A stretch of DNA of 64,000 bases. It comes from Erythrobacter sp. HI0063. GTDB lineage: Bacteria; Pseudomonadota; Alphaproteobacteria; Sphingomonadales; Sphingomonadaceae. Each line of letters starts with the position of its first letter. Position 1 is the first letter of the stretch. Of this stretch, positions 18,754 through 27,791 are shown one piece after another. Position numbers and translations under genes: made by a program. The notes below the pieces were generated by a model. The model did not search any database. It was not told the DNA's origin and saw nothing but the letters and a program-made list of their open reading frames with translations. The DNA lies in the NCBI RefSeq assembly GCF_001635685.1, contig NZ_LWFF01000314.1, positions 1 through 64,000 of the forward strand. Direction: 5' to 3'.

Positions 18754-20826
18754 TCAGTCGCTCTTGTCTTCGGGAAGTCCCTCGTGCAGTTCGGCGAGCC
18801 AGACATCGGCCACCGCATCGCTCGGCGCGCGCCAATCGCCGCGCGGGCTCAAGGCGCCGCCGGAACTGACCTTGGGGCCGTTGGGCAGCGCGCTGCGCTT
18901 GAACTGGCTGAACGCGAAGAAACGGCGGATGAACTTTTCCAGCCATCCCGCAATCGTGTCCAAATCGTATTCGTTCTTGCGCTCTTCGGGGAAACCGGCA
19001 GGCCACACGCCGCCACGCGCATCGTGCCAGGCGTGCCAGGCCAGAAACGCCACATGGCTCGGCTTCTGGCCCCAGCGTAGGATGTGGTGGAGGAAGAAGT
19101 CGTTCAGCTCGTAGGGGCCGATCTTGCTCTCGGTACTCTGGATCGCGCCGTCCTCGCCCGCAGGTACGAGTTCGGGCGAGATCTCGGTATCGAGGATGGA
19201 GAGGAGCACGCCGTCCGTCTCCTCGTCGAACTGTCCGGTCGTGGTGGTCCAGCGGATCAGATACTGGATCAAGGTCTTGGGGACGCCCGCATTGACGTTG
19301 TAATGGCTCATCTGGTCGCCGACGCCGTAAGTGCACCAGCCCAGCGCCAGTTCGGACAGGTCGCCTGTGCCGATCACCCAGCCCCCATGCTGCCCGGCCA
19401 GGCGGAACAGATAATCCGTGCGCAGGCCCGCCTGCACGTTCTCGAACGTGACGTCGTAGACCGGCTCGCCATCGGCGAAGGCATGGCCGATATTTTCCAG
19501 CATCAGCCGCGCGGTCGGCTTGATATCGATCTCTTCGGCGGTGACGCCGATCGCTTCCATCAGCTTCCAGGCGTTCGATCGGGTTCCTTCGGAGGTGCCG
19601 AAACCGGGCATGGTATAGCCGCGGATGGTACTGCGCGGCAGGCTGAGCGTGTCGCAGGCGCGCGCCGCCACCAGCAGCGCATGCGTGCTGTCGAGCCCGC
19701 CCGAAATGCCGATGACCAGCGATTGGGGATTAGTCGCTTCGATCCGGCGGACGAGGGCCGAAACCTGAATGTTGAACGCCTCGTAACAATCCTCGTCCAG
19801 CTTGCCCTGCCGGTTGGGCACGAAGGGGAAGCGGCGGATCGGACGATCGAGGCCGATGTCTCCGCCCGCCGGTTCGTGATCGAAGGCGATGGTGCGATAC
19901 CAGTCTTCGGGCCGGCCGGCGGCTTCGGCGGCGTCGTTGAAGGTCTGCATCCGCATCCGTTCGTTGAGGATGCGCTGGCAATCGATATCGGCGACGCACA
20001 ATTCCGGCTCGCGGTCGAAGCGAACGCTTTCCACCATCAGTTCGCCGAGTTCGTAGATCATCCCCTGCCCATCCCAGGCGAGGTCCGTGGTGCTCTCGCC
20101 ATGCCCGCTCGCCGAATAGGCGTAGGCACAGACCGAGCGCGCGGAACTGGCGCGGCTGAGCAAATGGCGCTCGTCCGATTTGCCGATGACGATATTGGAC
20201 GCGGAGAGGTTGAGGACGAGCGTCGCGCCCGCCAGCGCCGCCATGGTTCCGGGTTGGGTCGGAGACCAGAAATCCTCGCAGATCTCCATGCCGAAAACGA
20301 AACCGGGGATGGTCGGATGCGCGAAGAGAAGATCGGTCCCGAACGGAACCTCCTCTCCGCCGGCGCGGATGGTGAGGCCGATGCAATCGCGGCCATGCGC
20401 GAACCAGCGCTTCTCGTAATATTCCCGGTAATTGGGCAGAAAGCTCTTGGGCACCACGCCGAGCACTTTGCCGCGACAGATCGCGAGCGCACAATTGTAG
20501 ATGCGGCCATTGCGCCGCAGCGGCGCGCCGATCACGAGCACTGTCGGAATGTCGCGGCTTGCCTTCGTTATGGCCGCGATTTCGGCGTCGACCGCGTCGA
20601 GCAGCGCGTTCTGCAGGTGAAGATCGTCGAGCGCGTAGGAAGACAGGCACAGTTCGGGATAGAGCAACACATCGACATGACGGGCCGCCGCGCGCTTTGC
20701 CTCGTCGAGAATACCGCGCGCATTATAGGCGACGTCCGCCGTTCGTACTTGCGGCGTGCTGGTCGCCACTCGCACGAAACCGTGAGTGTGCAGGTCGAAA
20801 AAGGCGTGGCTGGTGCTGTCGGCCAT
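18754..20826 (-). CDS. nadE: Glutamine-dependent NAD+ synthetase
   Basis: Last step of NAD synthesis, amidating nicotinate adenine dinucleotide with ammonia from glutamine. This is the long two-domain form, about 690 residues. The N-terminal nitrilase-like glutaminase has Glu in LLYPELCLSSYALDD, Lys in VVPKSFLPNYREYYEKRWF and Cys in FGMEICEDFWSP. The C-terminal synthetase has the P-loop SGGLDSTHALL. Two nearby ATGs are possible (20826 and 20838). I chose 20826 because the GGAG upstream abuts the 20838 codon too closely. The EamA gene follows after 3 nt. Confidence 0.95.
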   Translation of the reverse strand: MADSTSHAFFDLHTHGFVRVATSTPQVRTADVAYNARGILDEAKRAAARHVDVLLYPELCLSSYALDDLHLQNALLDAVDAEIAAITKASRDIPTVLVIGAPLRRNGRIYNCALAICRGKVLGVVPKSFLPNYREYYEKRWFAHGRDCIGLTIRAGGEEVPFGTDLLFAHPTIPGFVFGMEICEDFWSPTQPGTMAALAGATLVLNLSASNIVIGKSDERHLLSRASSARSVCAYAYSASGHGESTTDLAWDGQGMIYELGELMVESVRFDREPELCVADIDCQRILNERMRMQTFNDAAEAAGRPEDWYRTIAFDHEPAGGDIGLDRPIRRFPFVPNRQGKLDEDCYEAFNIQVSALVRRIEATNPQSLVIGISGGLDSTHALLVAARACDTLSLPRSTIRGYTMPGFGTSEGTRSNAWKLMEAIGVTAEEIDIKPTARLMLENIGHAFADGEPVYDVTFENVQAGLRTDYLFRLAGQHGGWVIGTGDLSELALGWCTYGVGDQMSHYNVNAGVPKTLIQYLIRWTTTTGQFDEETDGVLLSILDTEISPELVPAGEDGAIQSTESKIGPYELNDFFLHHILRWGQKPSHVAFLAWHAWHDARGGVWPAGFPEERKNEYDLDTIAGWLEKFIRRFFAFSQFKRSALPNGPKVSSGGALSPRGDWRAPSDAVADVWLAELHEGLPEDKSD

Positions 20827-20943
20827 GTGTGTCGGCATCTCCGTGCGGTGGAAGCCGGTCAGCGCGTCGGCGCAATCCGGCGCCGGTTCGGAAGGGAAAG
20901 TCCGGCCCGCGTCTGTCGATGGCGGTAACCGCTTAGAGGCCGA

Positions 20944-21957
20944 TTAGGCAACCGCTTCGCGAAGTGCGTTCATTTCGGTTCGGAATCCACCCAGCGTCGG
21001 GCCGGCGCTGTGGCGCGCACCGGCCTGTGCCGAAAAGGCCTGAAGAAGATTCGAACCCAATCCACCGCCTTTCGACGGTTCGCCTTCGATCCCGACGCCA
21101 TTGTCATCGATCGTCAACCGCCAGCCTTCGGGCCGGTGCTGGAAGAACACGCCGATTTTGCCGGGCCGTTCGTCGGGGAAGGCGTATTTCAAACTGTTGG
21201 AGATCGCCTCGTTGAGATAGAGGCCGATCGCGACGGCAGTCTCTCTCGACAATTGGACAGCGTCTATTTCGCGAAAAAGCGAAACGTGATCGGGCACAGC
21301 AGCCCGCTCGATCCGATCGAGCAATTGGTCGAGATAAGGCCTCATATCGACATCCTCCCCATCGGAATGTTCGATAGAGAGGCTCGAATAGGCGTCCGCA
21401 AAGGTGCGCACGCGACCGGCGGCATCGTCCAGCATCGGATGCAGAGCCGTATCGCTGACCCGCCGCTTCTGGATTTCCAGCAGGCTGGCGACGAGCGCGA
21501 AATTGTTCTTGGTGCGATGTTCGAGTTCGGCGAGTTGCGCGAGCCGTCGGTCCGCTGACTGCCTGATTTCCTCGACCGTGCTACGCGCGACGCGGCGAAA
21601 CGCTTCGGCAAAGATCAGCACGATAAGAGCGGCGATCGCGTTGATAACGACGCGCGCCGGGTCCGAAGCCTCGGTAAAAAGAAACGATCCCTGTGCGGGC
21701 AGAACGAAATACCAAGCCCACAGGAACGTCACGACGAAGGCAATCACACCCGCGCGCCAATGCCCATACAGGGTGGCAAGAAGAACCGTCGGATAGATGA
21801 GCGCAAAAGGCCCGGACACGGGAGCGAACAGATCGACCGCAGCGCGGACACCGATCATCGCAGCCGCGCATACTGCGCCGAACACGATCTGGGCTGCAAT
21901 CTGCCCCGGTCGGGTGACGAACTGCCTGCTAACGTCGAATTGCGCTAGTCTCTGCAT
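20944..21957 (-). CDS. Membrane histidine kinase, HisKA_2/HWE type
   Basis: A 337-residue sensor kinase. Residues 20-120 form several membrane helices in a DUF4118/KdpD-like sensor (FAPVSGPFALIYPTVLLATL). The dimerisation and phosphoacceptor region follows (LAELEHRTKNNFALVASLL, His 147), then an HATPase domain (NEAISNSLKYAFP as N box, DDNGVG as G1). The kinase type is common in alphaproteobacterial general stress and light signalling. No response regulator is adjacent, so it is an orphan kinase. I prefer the ATG at 21957 (MQRLAQFD) over one 66 nt upstream. Confidence 0.88.
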   Translation of the reverse strand: MQRLAQFDVSRQFVTRPGQIAAQIVFGAVCAAAMIGVRAAVDLFAPVSGPFALIYPTVLLATLYGHWRAGVIAFVVTFLWAWYFVLPAQGSFLFTEASDPARVVINAIAALIVLIFAEAFRRVARSTVEEIRQSADRRLAQLAELEHRTKNNFALVASLLEIQKRRVSDTALHPMLDDAAGRVRTFADAYSSLSIEHSDGEDVDMRPYLDQLLDRIERAAVPDHVSLFREIDAVQLSRETAVAIGLYLNEAISNSLKYAFPDERPGKIGVFFQHRPEGWRLTIDDNGVGIEGEPSKGGGLGSNLLQAFSAQAGARHSAGPTLGGFRTEMNALREAVA

Positions 21958-22089
21958 GACCCCACCCCGGACGGAAACCGATCCCGCAGGCTGCCAAATC
22001 CCGCGACAGTCGCGCGATAGCACACCCCGCGATTACGACAGCATATACCGATCGGTCTGAAAACTCAATCGTTTTGGCAGATAGCTACG

Positions 22090-23100
22090 TCAGCCGCGCG
22101 AAGCGGCGAGCAGTTCGTGGGCGCCGGGGCTGTCCTTGATCAGCTCGGCCAGGCCGCGCTCTTCGCGGGTCAACCATTTTGTCGCGCGCGGCAATTTGAG
22201 ATCGGCGCGCCATTCTTGCTGGCGATCGACGAGGTCGATCACGGCGGGATGGATATAGCTCTTGCGCGTGACGGCAGGCGTATTGCCCAGTTTGCTGGCC
22301 ACGCAGTCCAGCAATTCCTTGATCGGAACGCGGCCCTCTCCGTTCAGAAGGCATTCGTAGCCCATGACGCTGGCATGCCAGGTGCGAAAATTCTTGGCCG
22401 TAAAACGCTCACCCATCGTTTCGGAAAGGTATTCGTTGACGTCGCTGGACCCTACCGCCTGCACGTCGCCATCGTCGTCGACATATTTGAAGATATGCTG
22501 GCCGGGCAGATCCTGCATGTTGCGGACCATGCGCGACAGGCTGCTGTCGGAAAGGACGACCTCCTGCAGCTTGCCCGCCTTGCCCTTGTATCTGAGGCGC
22601 AGTGTCTTGCCCGTCAGTTCGGCATGGCGGCGGCGCAGCGTCGTGGCGCCGAAGCTCTTATTGTTCTGCGCGTAGCCTTCGTTACCCACGCGGATCGCGC
22701 CCAGATCGAGCAAGCGCACGACGCTCGCCACGGAGCGATCCCACGTGATCTTGCGGCCGCGCAAGTCTTGTTCGACCCGCTTGCGCACCAGCGGCAGAAG
22801 CCCACCGAAGACGAGACAATTGTCGAACTTCTCCCCTTCGCGCCGGGCGCGGAATTCGGGGTGATAGCGATATTGCTTGCGCCCCTTGGCATCAATCCCG
22901 GTGGCGAGAATATGGCCGTTCGATGCGGGACAGAACCATGCATCGTTATAGGCGGGGGGCAGCGCGATCGCGTTCAACCGTCGCTTCTCCTGCGCATCGC
23001 GGATCAGCGTTCCGTCGGGATCGTAATAGGCCCAGCCCCTGCCCGCACCCTTGCGGGTTATGCCGGGTAGATCGTCGTCGACGTAGATAAGCTTGGTCAT
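22090..23100 (-). CDS. DNA topoisomerase IB
   Basis: A 336-residue poxvirus-like bacterial topoisomerase IB that relaxes supercoils through a 3'-phosphotyrosine. The nucleophile is Tyr 282 in TRKSYIHPAV. Other family signatures are LDLGAIRVGNEGYAQNN, RRHAELTGKTLRLRYKGKAG and the RTWHAS motif. The ATG at 23100 starts MTKLIYVDDDLPGITR. It is divergent from the YghU-like gene with 113 nt between start codons. Such enzymes are common but not universal in Sphingomonadales and are dispensable elsewhere. Confidence 0.93.
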   Translation of the reverse strand: MTKLIYVDDDLPGITRKGAGRGWAYYDPDGTLIRDAQEKRRLNAIALPPAYNDAWFCPASNGHILATGIDAKGRKQYRYHPEFRARREGEKFDNCLVFGGLLPLVRKRVEQDLRGRKITWDRSVASVVRLLDLGAIRVGNEGYAQNNKSFGATTLRRRHAELTGKTLRLRYKGKAGKLQEVVLSDSSLSRMVRNMQDLPGQHIFKYVDDDGDVQAVGSSDVNEYLSETMGERFTAKNFRTWHASVMGYECLLNGEGRVPIKELLDCVASKLGNTPAVTRKSYIHPAVIDLVDRQQEWRADLKLPRATKWLTREERGLAELIKDSPGAHELLAASRG

Positions 23101-23213
23101 GGTGCGTGCCCGATGGTTGCACCTGCTGGACGCTCCAGCTGTGTCGCGGTTCCACTTGCGCTCGCTCCGCCAGCACCCCAGCTTGCCGGGACTTCCCCAA
23201 CAGGAGACCGATC

Positions 23214-24065
23214 TTGGCCGACCCCACCTATACCCCGCCCGCCGTATGGACCAACGATACCGAGAACGGCGGAAAATTCGCCAGCATCAACAAACCCACC
23301 GCCGGTGCGCGAGAAGACAGGGAATTGCCGGTCGGCAATCACGATCTTCAGCTCTATTCGCTCGCCACGCCCAACGGCGTGAAGGCATCGATCATGCTCG
23401 AAGAGCTGCTCGAGGCAGGCCATAAAGGTGCGGAATACGATGCCTGGACCATCGACATTTCCAGCGGCGCCCAGTTCGGCTCTGGCTTCGTCGCCGTCAA
23501 TCCGAACTCCAAGATCCCCGCCCTGCTCGACCGTAGCGGAGCAGAGCCGGTTCGCGTGTTCGAAAGCGGCGCGATCCTGATGTATCTGGCGGAAAAGTTC
23601 GGCGCCTTCCTGCCGACCGATGGCTCGCGCCCGGAGGTTCTGAGCTGGCTGTTCTGGCAGATCGGCAGCGCGCCTTTCATCGGCGGCGGCTTCGGACATT
23701 TCTACGCCTATGCGCCCGAGAAGTACGAATATCCGATCAACCGTTATGCGATGGAGACCAAGCGCCTCTTCGACGTGGCGGACCGCCGCCTTGCCGAAAG
23801 CGAATATCTTGGCGGCGACGACTACACCGTGGCCGACATCGCCGCATTTCCCTGGATGGCCCCCTTCGTGGAAGGCACGATCTATAACGACGCGAAGACT
23901 TTCCTCTCGATCCACGAATACGAAAACGTCGCGCGCTGGGCGAAAACGATCGCCGAGCGCCCTGCCGTGCGCCGCGGCCGTATCGTCACCAAGGTGTGGG
24001 GCGATGACGACACGCAATTGCGCGAACGCCACTCCGCCGAAGATTTCGACGGCAAAGCCATCTGA
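23214..24065 (+). CDS. yghU: Glutathione-dependent disulfide-bond oxidoreductase, YghU-like
   Basis: A Nu-class GST-type protein of about 283 residues. It begins MADPTYTPPAVWTNDTENGG, almost the E. coli YghU N-terminus, then has the thioredoxin fold with TPNGVKASIMLEEL (the N-terminal Thr-Pro-Asn of the glutathione site) and the NPNSKIPAL and ESGAILMYLAEK motifs. I chose a TTG at 23214 because CAGGAG lies 8 nt upstream and the E. coli protein has the same length and start. A longer reading from 23106 adds an unrelated Cys-rich tail. It is a cytoplasmic glutathione-using reductase or peroxidase. Confidence 0.92.
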   Translation: MADPTYTPPAVWTNDTENGGKFASINKPTAGAREDRELPVGNHDLQLYSLATPNGVKASIMLEELLEAGHKGAEYDAWTIDISSGAQFGSGFVAVNPNSKIPALLDRSGAEPVRVFESGAILMYLAEKFGAFLPTDGSRPEVLSWLFWQIGSAPFIGGGFGHFYAYAPEKYEYPINRYAMETKRLFDVADRRLAESEYLGGDDYTVADIAAFPWMAPFVEGTIYNDAKTFLSIHEYENVARWAKTIAERPAVRRGRIVTKVWGDDDTQLRERHSAEDFDGKAI

Positions 24066-24112
24066 GAGGCCCTTCACATCCGTGCGCGAACCGCTATAGG
24101 AGCGCCCACTGC

Positions 24113-24187
24113 TGGGGTGTAGCCAAGTGGTAAGGCACCGGTTTTTGGTACCGGCATTCGCAGGTTCGATCCCTGCCACCCCAGCCA
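24113..24187 (+). tRNA. tRNA-Gln (anticodon TTG)
   Basis: A complete cloverleaf. The acceptor stem is TGGGGTG with CACCCCA, D arm GCC/GGC, anticodon stem CCGGT/ACCGG around the loop TTTTGGT (anticodon TTG, reading CAA), T arm GCAGG/CCTGC with TTCGATC. G73 and CCA are encoded. It is a single gene, 47 nt after the yghU-like stop. Confidence 0.96.
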
Positions 24188-24496
24188 CTCCCGCAGGAAG
24201 ATGCGGCCCTTGTCCGAACTGACTGCCTCAGCAGCCGACTAACGCTAGCGTGCAAGGGCCATCATGGCTCGAAGCGAGCGAGTCTTCGGTCGGAATTCTA
24301 GGACGGATCATCGCGGCATCACGCGAGCGATCTCGCCGGGCTTTGTGAAAGCGGGCCGCACTACCGAAGGCGCTTCGAACTTTCGCATGAAGAGTGATGC
24401 CCGGCGGCATCTGTCGGCTGGATTTACGCCGAAGCCGCGCACGGCGCTATCCGACCTGCGGTGGCAGATCGGATAGCCTCGCCATCGGTTTTCGTC
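24188..24496. other. Gene-poor stretch between tRNA-Gln and DUF2061 gene
   Basis: About 310 nt with no gene I can support. It contains an 8-nt inverted repeat GGCCCTTG (24205-24212) and CAAGGGCC (24253-24260), enclosing a region with smaller repeats, which could terminate the tRNA transcript. Near its far end is the strong hairpin described separately. Short frames here lack start signals or plausible protein composition. Confidence 0.5.
24446..24477 (-). terminator. Hairpin downstream of the DUF2061 gene
   Basis: GCTATCCGA (24446-24454) pairs exactly with TCGGATAGC (24469-24477). Inside, CTGC/GCAG adds four pairs around a GGTG loop after one mismatch. It lies 19 nt beyond the stop of the DUF2061 gene on the minus strand. 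There is no U tract, so it may work as a Rho-related or mRNA-stabilising stem. Confidence 0.5.
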
Positions 24497-24751
24497 TCAG
24501 TCGGCGCGTCGCAGTTCGACGGATTCGGAGGCGTTCGCCACCTTTCCCCTGCCCGATCCGTTCCACGCCCGATCGTGGAAATAGAAGGCGACGGTCTGCA
24601 CCAGCGGCTCGACAATGCCGATGGCCAGTGCCGCCTTCCAGCTTCGGGTCAGCAGATACGCGACCGTGATCGCCACCATGAAGTGCATCAGAGCATAGCT
24701 GCCGGTCTTGTAGCAGGTGATCCTGAAGCAGCTCGCATGGGAATGGGCCAT
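24497..24751 (-). CDS. DUF2061 small membrane protein
   Basis: An 84-residue protein with two hydrophobic segments. It matches the DUF2061 pattern: R-TCYKTGSYALMHF followed by AYLLTRSWKAALAIGIVEPL and YFHDRAWN. Members are inner-membrane proteins of unknown function. The gene follows the two ferritin-like genes on the same strand with 26 nt between, so it is plausibly transcribed with them. The ATG at 24751 gives MAHSHASCF. Confidence 0.85.
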   Translation of the reverse strand: MAHSHASCFRITCYKTGSYALMHFMVAITVAYLLTRSWKAALAIGIVEPLVQTVAFYFHDRAWNGSGRGKVANASESVELRRAD

Positions 24752-24777
24752 GGGTCTACGTTTCCTTGACTCGTGCC

Positions 24778-25794
24778 TCAGCTCGAAGCGGCGCTCATCC
24801 TGAGGTTGCCGTTCACTCCGTTCGGGAAGAACCCGCCGCCGGTCGTCGACATGGCCGTAAGATAGGCGATGTTAAGAACCTGGCCGGTCGTCCGGCTGAA
24901 GACGATCGCGTTATTATCGGTCGGGACGATGTTCGTGCCTTCGCCGAATTGCGTGCTGCGCGGACGCAAACCCTGGTCGAGATCGGTCGAGCCGTCGAGA
25001 CTGTCGCGAGCGTTCGAGATCGCCTCGCTCGCATCGATCAGGGCAGGCGCCTGCAGGCCCTTGCGATAGAGCACCGTGCGCACGAGACCAGCATGATAGG
25101 CTTCCGCTGCGAGGATGCCCGCAGCCGCTTCGAGGAAGGTCTTGTTGCTGATCAGCGGCGATGCGCCCTTATAGGCGGTCACCCCGACATCCTCGAAGAT
25201 ATACGCCGCGAGCAGGAAGTTGTTGTCGTTCGCGTAAGGATCGAAGCTCTGGTTCGGGCCGACCAGGCCAGCGGCGCGCGCAGCGGACGAGAAAGCGCCG
25301 TTAGGCGAACTTCCGATGTCGATCGCGGGCTGTGCCACGGCCGCTCCACCCAGCGCACTGCGCAGGAACGCGACGTGAGCGCGCTCGTCCGAGGCGATTT
25401 CTCGAGCGTATTGTGCCACCAGCGGGTCGGTGAAATTCACCTGGCGCCCACCGGTCACCTGACCGCGAGTACCGGTTCCGTCGAGCAGGTTGCTTGCCAA
25501 TCCGGACCCGATCGCAGCGTAGGAATAGAACTGGGCTTCCAGATATTCCAGATTCAGCGCGAAGTTCAGAACGTCCGCATCGGTCAAAGCCGATGGCGGC
25601 GTCGGTGTGGGTGTCGGCGTGGGCGTCGGCCCGGGCGGCGTCCCACCGATGGGATTGTTGTTGTCGTCCCCGCCGCAGGCCGCCAGCGAGAACGCTGCGG
25701 TGCTGGCTCCGGCGAAATGCAGGAAGCGGCGGCGCTCGATGCGGCGATCGGTTCCGGCCTGCAGAACCTCAAGGATGATATCGCGATCTTTCAT
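24778..25794 (-). CDS. Ferritin-like domain protein, Tat-exported lipoprotein
   Basis: A 338-residue protein. The N-terminus has a twin-arginine motif RRRFLHFAG and a lipobox LAAC followed by GGDDNNN, so it is probably a folded, lipid-anchored periplasmic protein. A linker of Thr-Pro repeats (about residues 52-68) leads to a ferritin-2 type four-helix domain. Candidate metal ligands are Glu in LEYLEAQFY, Glu/His in DERAHVAF, Glu in FEDVGVTAY and Glu/His in AEAYHAGLV. The family includes desiccation-related proteins. It is a tandem paralogue of the next gene upstream, with long identical stretches ([19 protein letters not shown]). Function, perhaps iron or oxidative-stress handling in the envelope, is inferred. 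Confidence 0.9.
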   Translation of the reverse strand: MKDRDIILEVLQAGTDRRIERRRFLHFAGASTAAFSLAACGGDDNNNPIGGTPPGPTPTPTPTPTPPSALTDADVLNFALNLEYLEAQFYSYAAIGSGLASNLLDGTGTRGQVTGGRQVNFTDPLVAQYAREIASDERAHVAFLRSALGGAAVAQPAIDIGSSPNGAFSSAARAAGLVGPNQSFDPYANDNNFLLAAYIFEDVGVTAYKGASPLISNKTFLEAAAGILAAEAYHAGLVRTVLYRKGLQAPALIDASEAISNARDSLDGSTDLDQGLRPRSTQFGEGTNIVPTDNNAIVFSRTTGQVLNIAYLTAMSTTGGGFFPNGVNGNLRMSAASS

Positions 25795-25815
25795 GCTCTT
25801 ATCCTCTCGGTTTCG

Positions 25816-26775
25816 TTAGTTCGCCGCGCTCATGCGCAGGGTGCCGTTGACGCCGTTGGGGAAGAAGCCCCCGCCGGTGACGGCCATATTGTTGAGATAG
25901 ACGATGTTGAGCACCTGTCCGGCGGAACGGCTGTAAGCGAGGCCGTTCTCGTCGAGCGGCGCGATGTTGCTCGCCGTGCCGCCGAATGTCCGGCTGGTCG
26001 TCAGGCCCTGGTCGAGGTCGCTCGACCCGTCGAGGCTGTCCCGCGCATTGGAAATCGCGATCGAAGCGTCGATCAAAGACGGCGCCTGCATCCCCTTGGC
26101 GTAGAGCGTCGTGCGCACCAGGCTGGCATGGTAGGCTTCGACTGCCAGGATACCCGCCGCCGCTTCGAGGAACGTCTTGTTGCTGATGAGGGGCGATGCG
26201 CCCTTGTAGGCCGTCACGCCGACATCTTCGAAGATATAGGCGGCGAGAAGGAAGTTCTCGTCGCTGGCATAGGGATCGAACGACTGGCCCGGGCCGATCA
26301 GACCGGCGGCACGCGCCGCAGTCGAGAAGGCACCATTCGGACTGGCGCTGATGTCGATCGCCGGCTGAGCGACGGCTGCGCTGCCGAGCGCACCGCGAAG
26401 GAATGCCACGTGGGCCTGCTCGTCCGCCGCGATCTCGCGGGCATAAGCGGCCACCGCCGGATCGGTGAAGTTGACGCGGCGTCCGCCGGTCGCCTGTCCG
26501 CGCGTTCCGGTACCGGAAAGGAGGCTTTCCGGCAGGCCGGCCCCGCTGGCCGCATAGACGTAGAACTGCGCTTCGAGATATTCGAGGTTGAGCGCGAAAT
26601 TCAGGATATCGCCGTCCGACACGCTCTGCGCGGCGACGGGACTGGACTTGTTGGCGAGGACGAACCCGCCGGCTGCTGCCGAAGCGGCGGCGAAGCCACG
26701 GAACATGTCGCGCCGGTTGGTCCTGCGTCCCTCCCGCGCCTCGAAGGCCTCAATAATCTGCTGATCGTCTGCCAT
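25816..26775 (-). CDS. Ferritin-like domain protein, Tat-exported
   Basis: A 319-residue paralogue of the gene that follows it 21 nt downstream. It has a twin-arginine signal ([18 protein letters not shown]) with a cleavage-like PVAAQS but no lipobox cysteine, so it should be soluble in the periplasm. The ferritin-like core keeps the same candidate ligands: [39 protein letters not shown]. It lacks the Thr-Pro linker. AGGAG sits 7 nt before the ATG. It is the first gene of a probable three-gene unit with the paralogue and the DUF2061 gene. Confidence 0.9.
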   Translation of the reverse strand: MADDQQIIEAFEAREGRRTNRRDMFRGFAAASAAAGGFVLANKSSPVAAQSVSDGDILNFALNLEYLEAQFYVYAASGAGLPESLLSGTGTRGQATGGRRVNFTDPAVAAYAREIAADEQAHVAFLRGALGSAAVAQPAIDISASPNGAFSTAARAAGLIGPGQSFDPYASDENFLLAAYIFEDVGVTAYKGASPLISNKTFLEAAAGILAVEAYHASLVRTTLYAKGMQAPSLIDASIAISNARDSLDGSSDLDQGLTTSRTFGGTASNIAPLDENGLAYSRSAGQVLNIVYLNNMAVTGGGFFPNGVNGTLRMSAAN

Positions 26776-26835
26776 CGGATACTCCTCGAGACTCGCTCTT
26801 GCTGAACGGGCAGAAAGGTAACCGGGATGGCCGGG

Positions 26836-26853
26836 CGTACAGCGCTGCGTACG
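26836..26853. promoter_or_regulatory. GTAC-rich near-palindrome upstream of ferritin-like genes
   Basis: CGTACAGCGCTGCGTACG reads as CGTAC and GTACG around an AGCGCT core, offset by one base. A further GTAC follows at 26859-26862. It lies about 60 nt upstream of the ferritin-like start, in the divergent gap shared with the first Crp/Fnr gene, where a regulator could control both directions. Evidence is only the symmetry and position. Confidence 0.3.
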
Positions 26854-26996
26854 GCAACGTACAAAAAAGTGGCGTCAAACGGGCGAAACTTAAAAGAGTT
26901 TATCTCCAGCGGCGACATTGTTCGGTACATCTTTGCTGACGCTACGATAAAAACGGGGCCAAGCATGTCTCGGCGCGGAGCGTATGGGAGGCATGG

Positions 26997-27770
26997 ATGC
27001 AGCAGGATACATCGCGAACCGGTTCGCTTGGATCGGTTAACAGCTTTCTTGCCAGCCTGCCGGAAGAGGATTGGAAGCTGCTTGCGGCACGACTTTCACC
27101 GGTTCGCTTCAAGAACGGCGATTGTCTGGCGCACGACACGCTTGACGGACCGCACGTACTTTTCCCGCTGAACCTTGTCGCCTGCCTCCAGTTCACACGG
27201 CAGCGCAGCGGGCTCGGCCTAGTCGGTCGCGAAGGGTTTTTCGGCTGGTCCGCCGTCCTCGATGACAATTCGCAGGACGAGGTGGAAGCCACGGTTCTGA
27301 TGGATGGTGGCACCGCACTTGCGATTTCGGTCGAGGATATGCGGCAAGCCTGCCTTTCCAGCGCGACATTGTCGCTCTCCCTTCTCCGGTTTTTGGGATC
27401 TTATACCAGCCAGCTCGCCTCGATGATCCGCGCCCGCGATCGCGGAAGCTTGAAGGAGCGCCTGTGCGCCTGGCTGCTGATGTTGCATGACCGGGTGGAT
27501 AGCGACTTTTTACGCGTGACCCACGGGGGCCTGGCCGCGCAATTGGGCGTCAGGCGCGCGAGCGTGACCGACACGCTGCATGTTCTCGAAGGTGAAGCGT
27601 GCCTGCGATGCAGTCGCGGGATAATCTGCCTGACGGACCGAGCGCGCTTGCAACGCAATGCCGGGGTGTCGTACGAAACGCCGCGCATAGCGGCCAAGCA
27701 GGCGATACCGTCGACAGACACGGCCTCGATAACGGCAGCCCATCAGGTCTGTGAAGCCGACGCTGTCTGA
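26997..27770 (+). CDS. Crp/Fnr-family transcriptional regulator
   Basis: A 257-residue regulator with a degenerate cyclic-nucleotide-binding-like N domain (NGDCLAHDTLDGPHVLFPL, GREGFFGW), a long dimerisation helix (SLSLLRFLGSYTSQLASMI) and a C-terminal winged helix (THGGLAAQLGVRRASVTDTL). It has no FNR-type cysteine cluster and the cAMP-contact residues are not conserved, so the signal is unknown. GGGAGG lies close upstream of the ATG. It is divergent from the ferritin-like genes and is followed by a second Crp/Fnr gene after 21 nt. Confidence 0.88.
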   Translation: MQQDTSRTGSLGSVNSFLASLPEEDWKLLAARLSPVRFKNGDCLAHDTLDGPHVLFPLNLVACLQFTRQRSGLGLVGREGFFGWSAVLDDNSQDEVEATVLMDGGTALAISVEDMRQACLSSATLSLSLLRFLGSYTSQLASMIRARDRGSLKERLCAWLLMLHDRVDSDFLRVTHGGLAAQLGVRRASVTDTLHVLEGEACLRCSRGIICLTDRARLQRNAGVSYETPRIAAKQAIPSTDTASITAAHQVCEADAV

Positions 27771-27791
27771 GGACGCGATTGAAAGGGTGGA

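Noticed and set aside
24188-24496. Short ORFs on both strands after tRNA-Gln
   Set aside because: No ribosome binding sites, no family similarity and composition typical of chance frames.
24766-26805. A 679-codon open frame on the plus strand opposite the two ferritin-like genes
   Set aside because: Composition is Arg/Gly/Val-rich without domain similarity, and its repeats merely mirror the tandem ferritin-like genes. The minus-strand proteins have signals, ligands and Shine-Dalgarno sequences.
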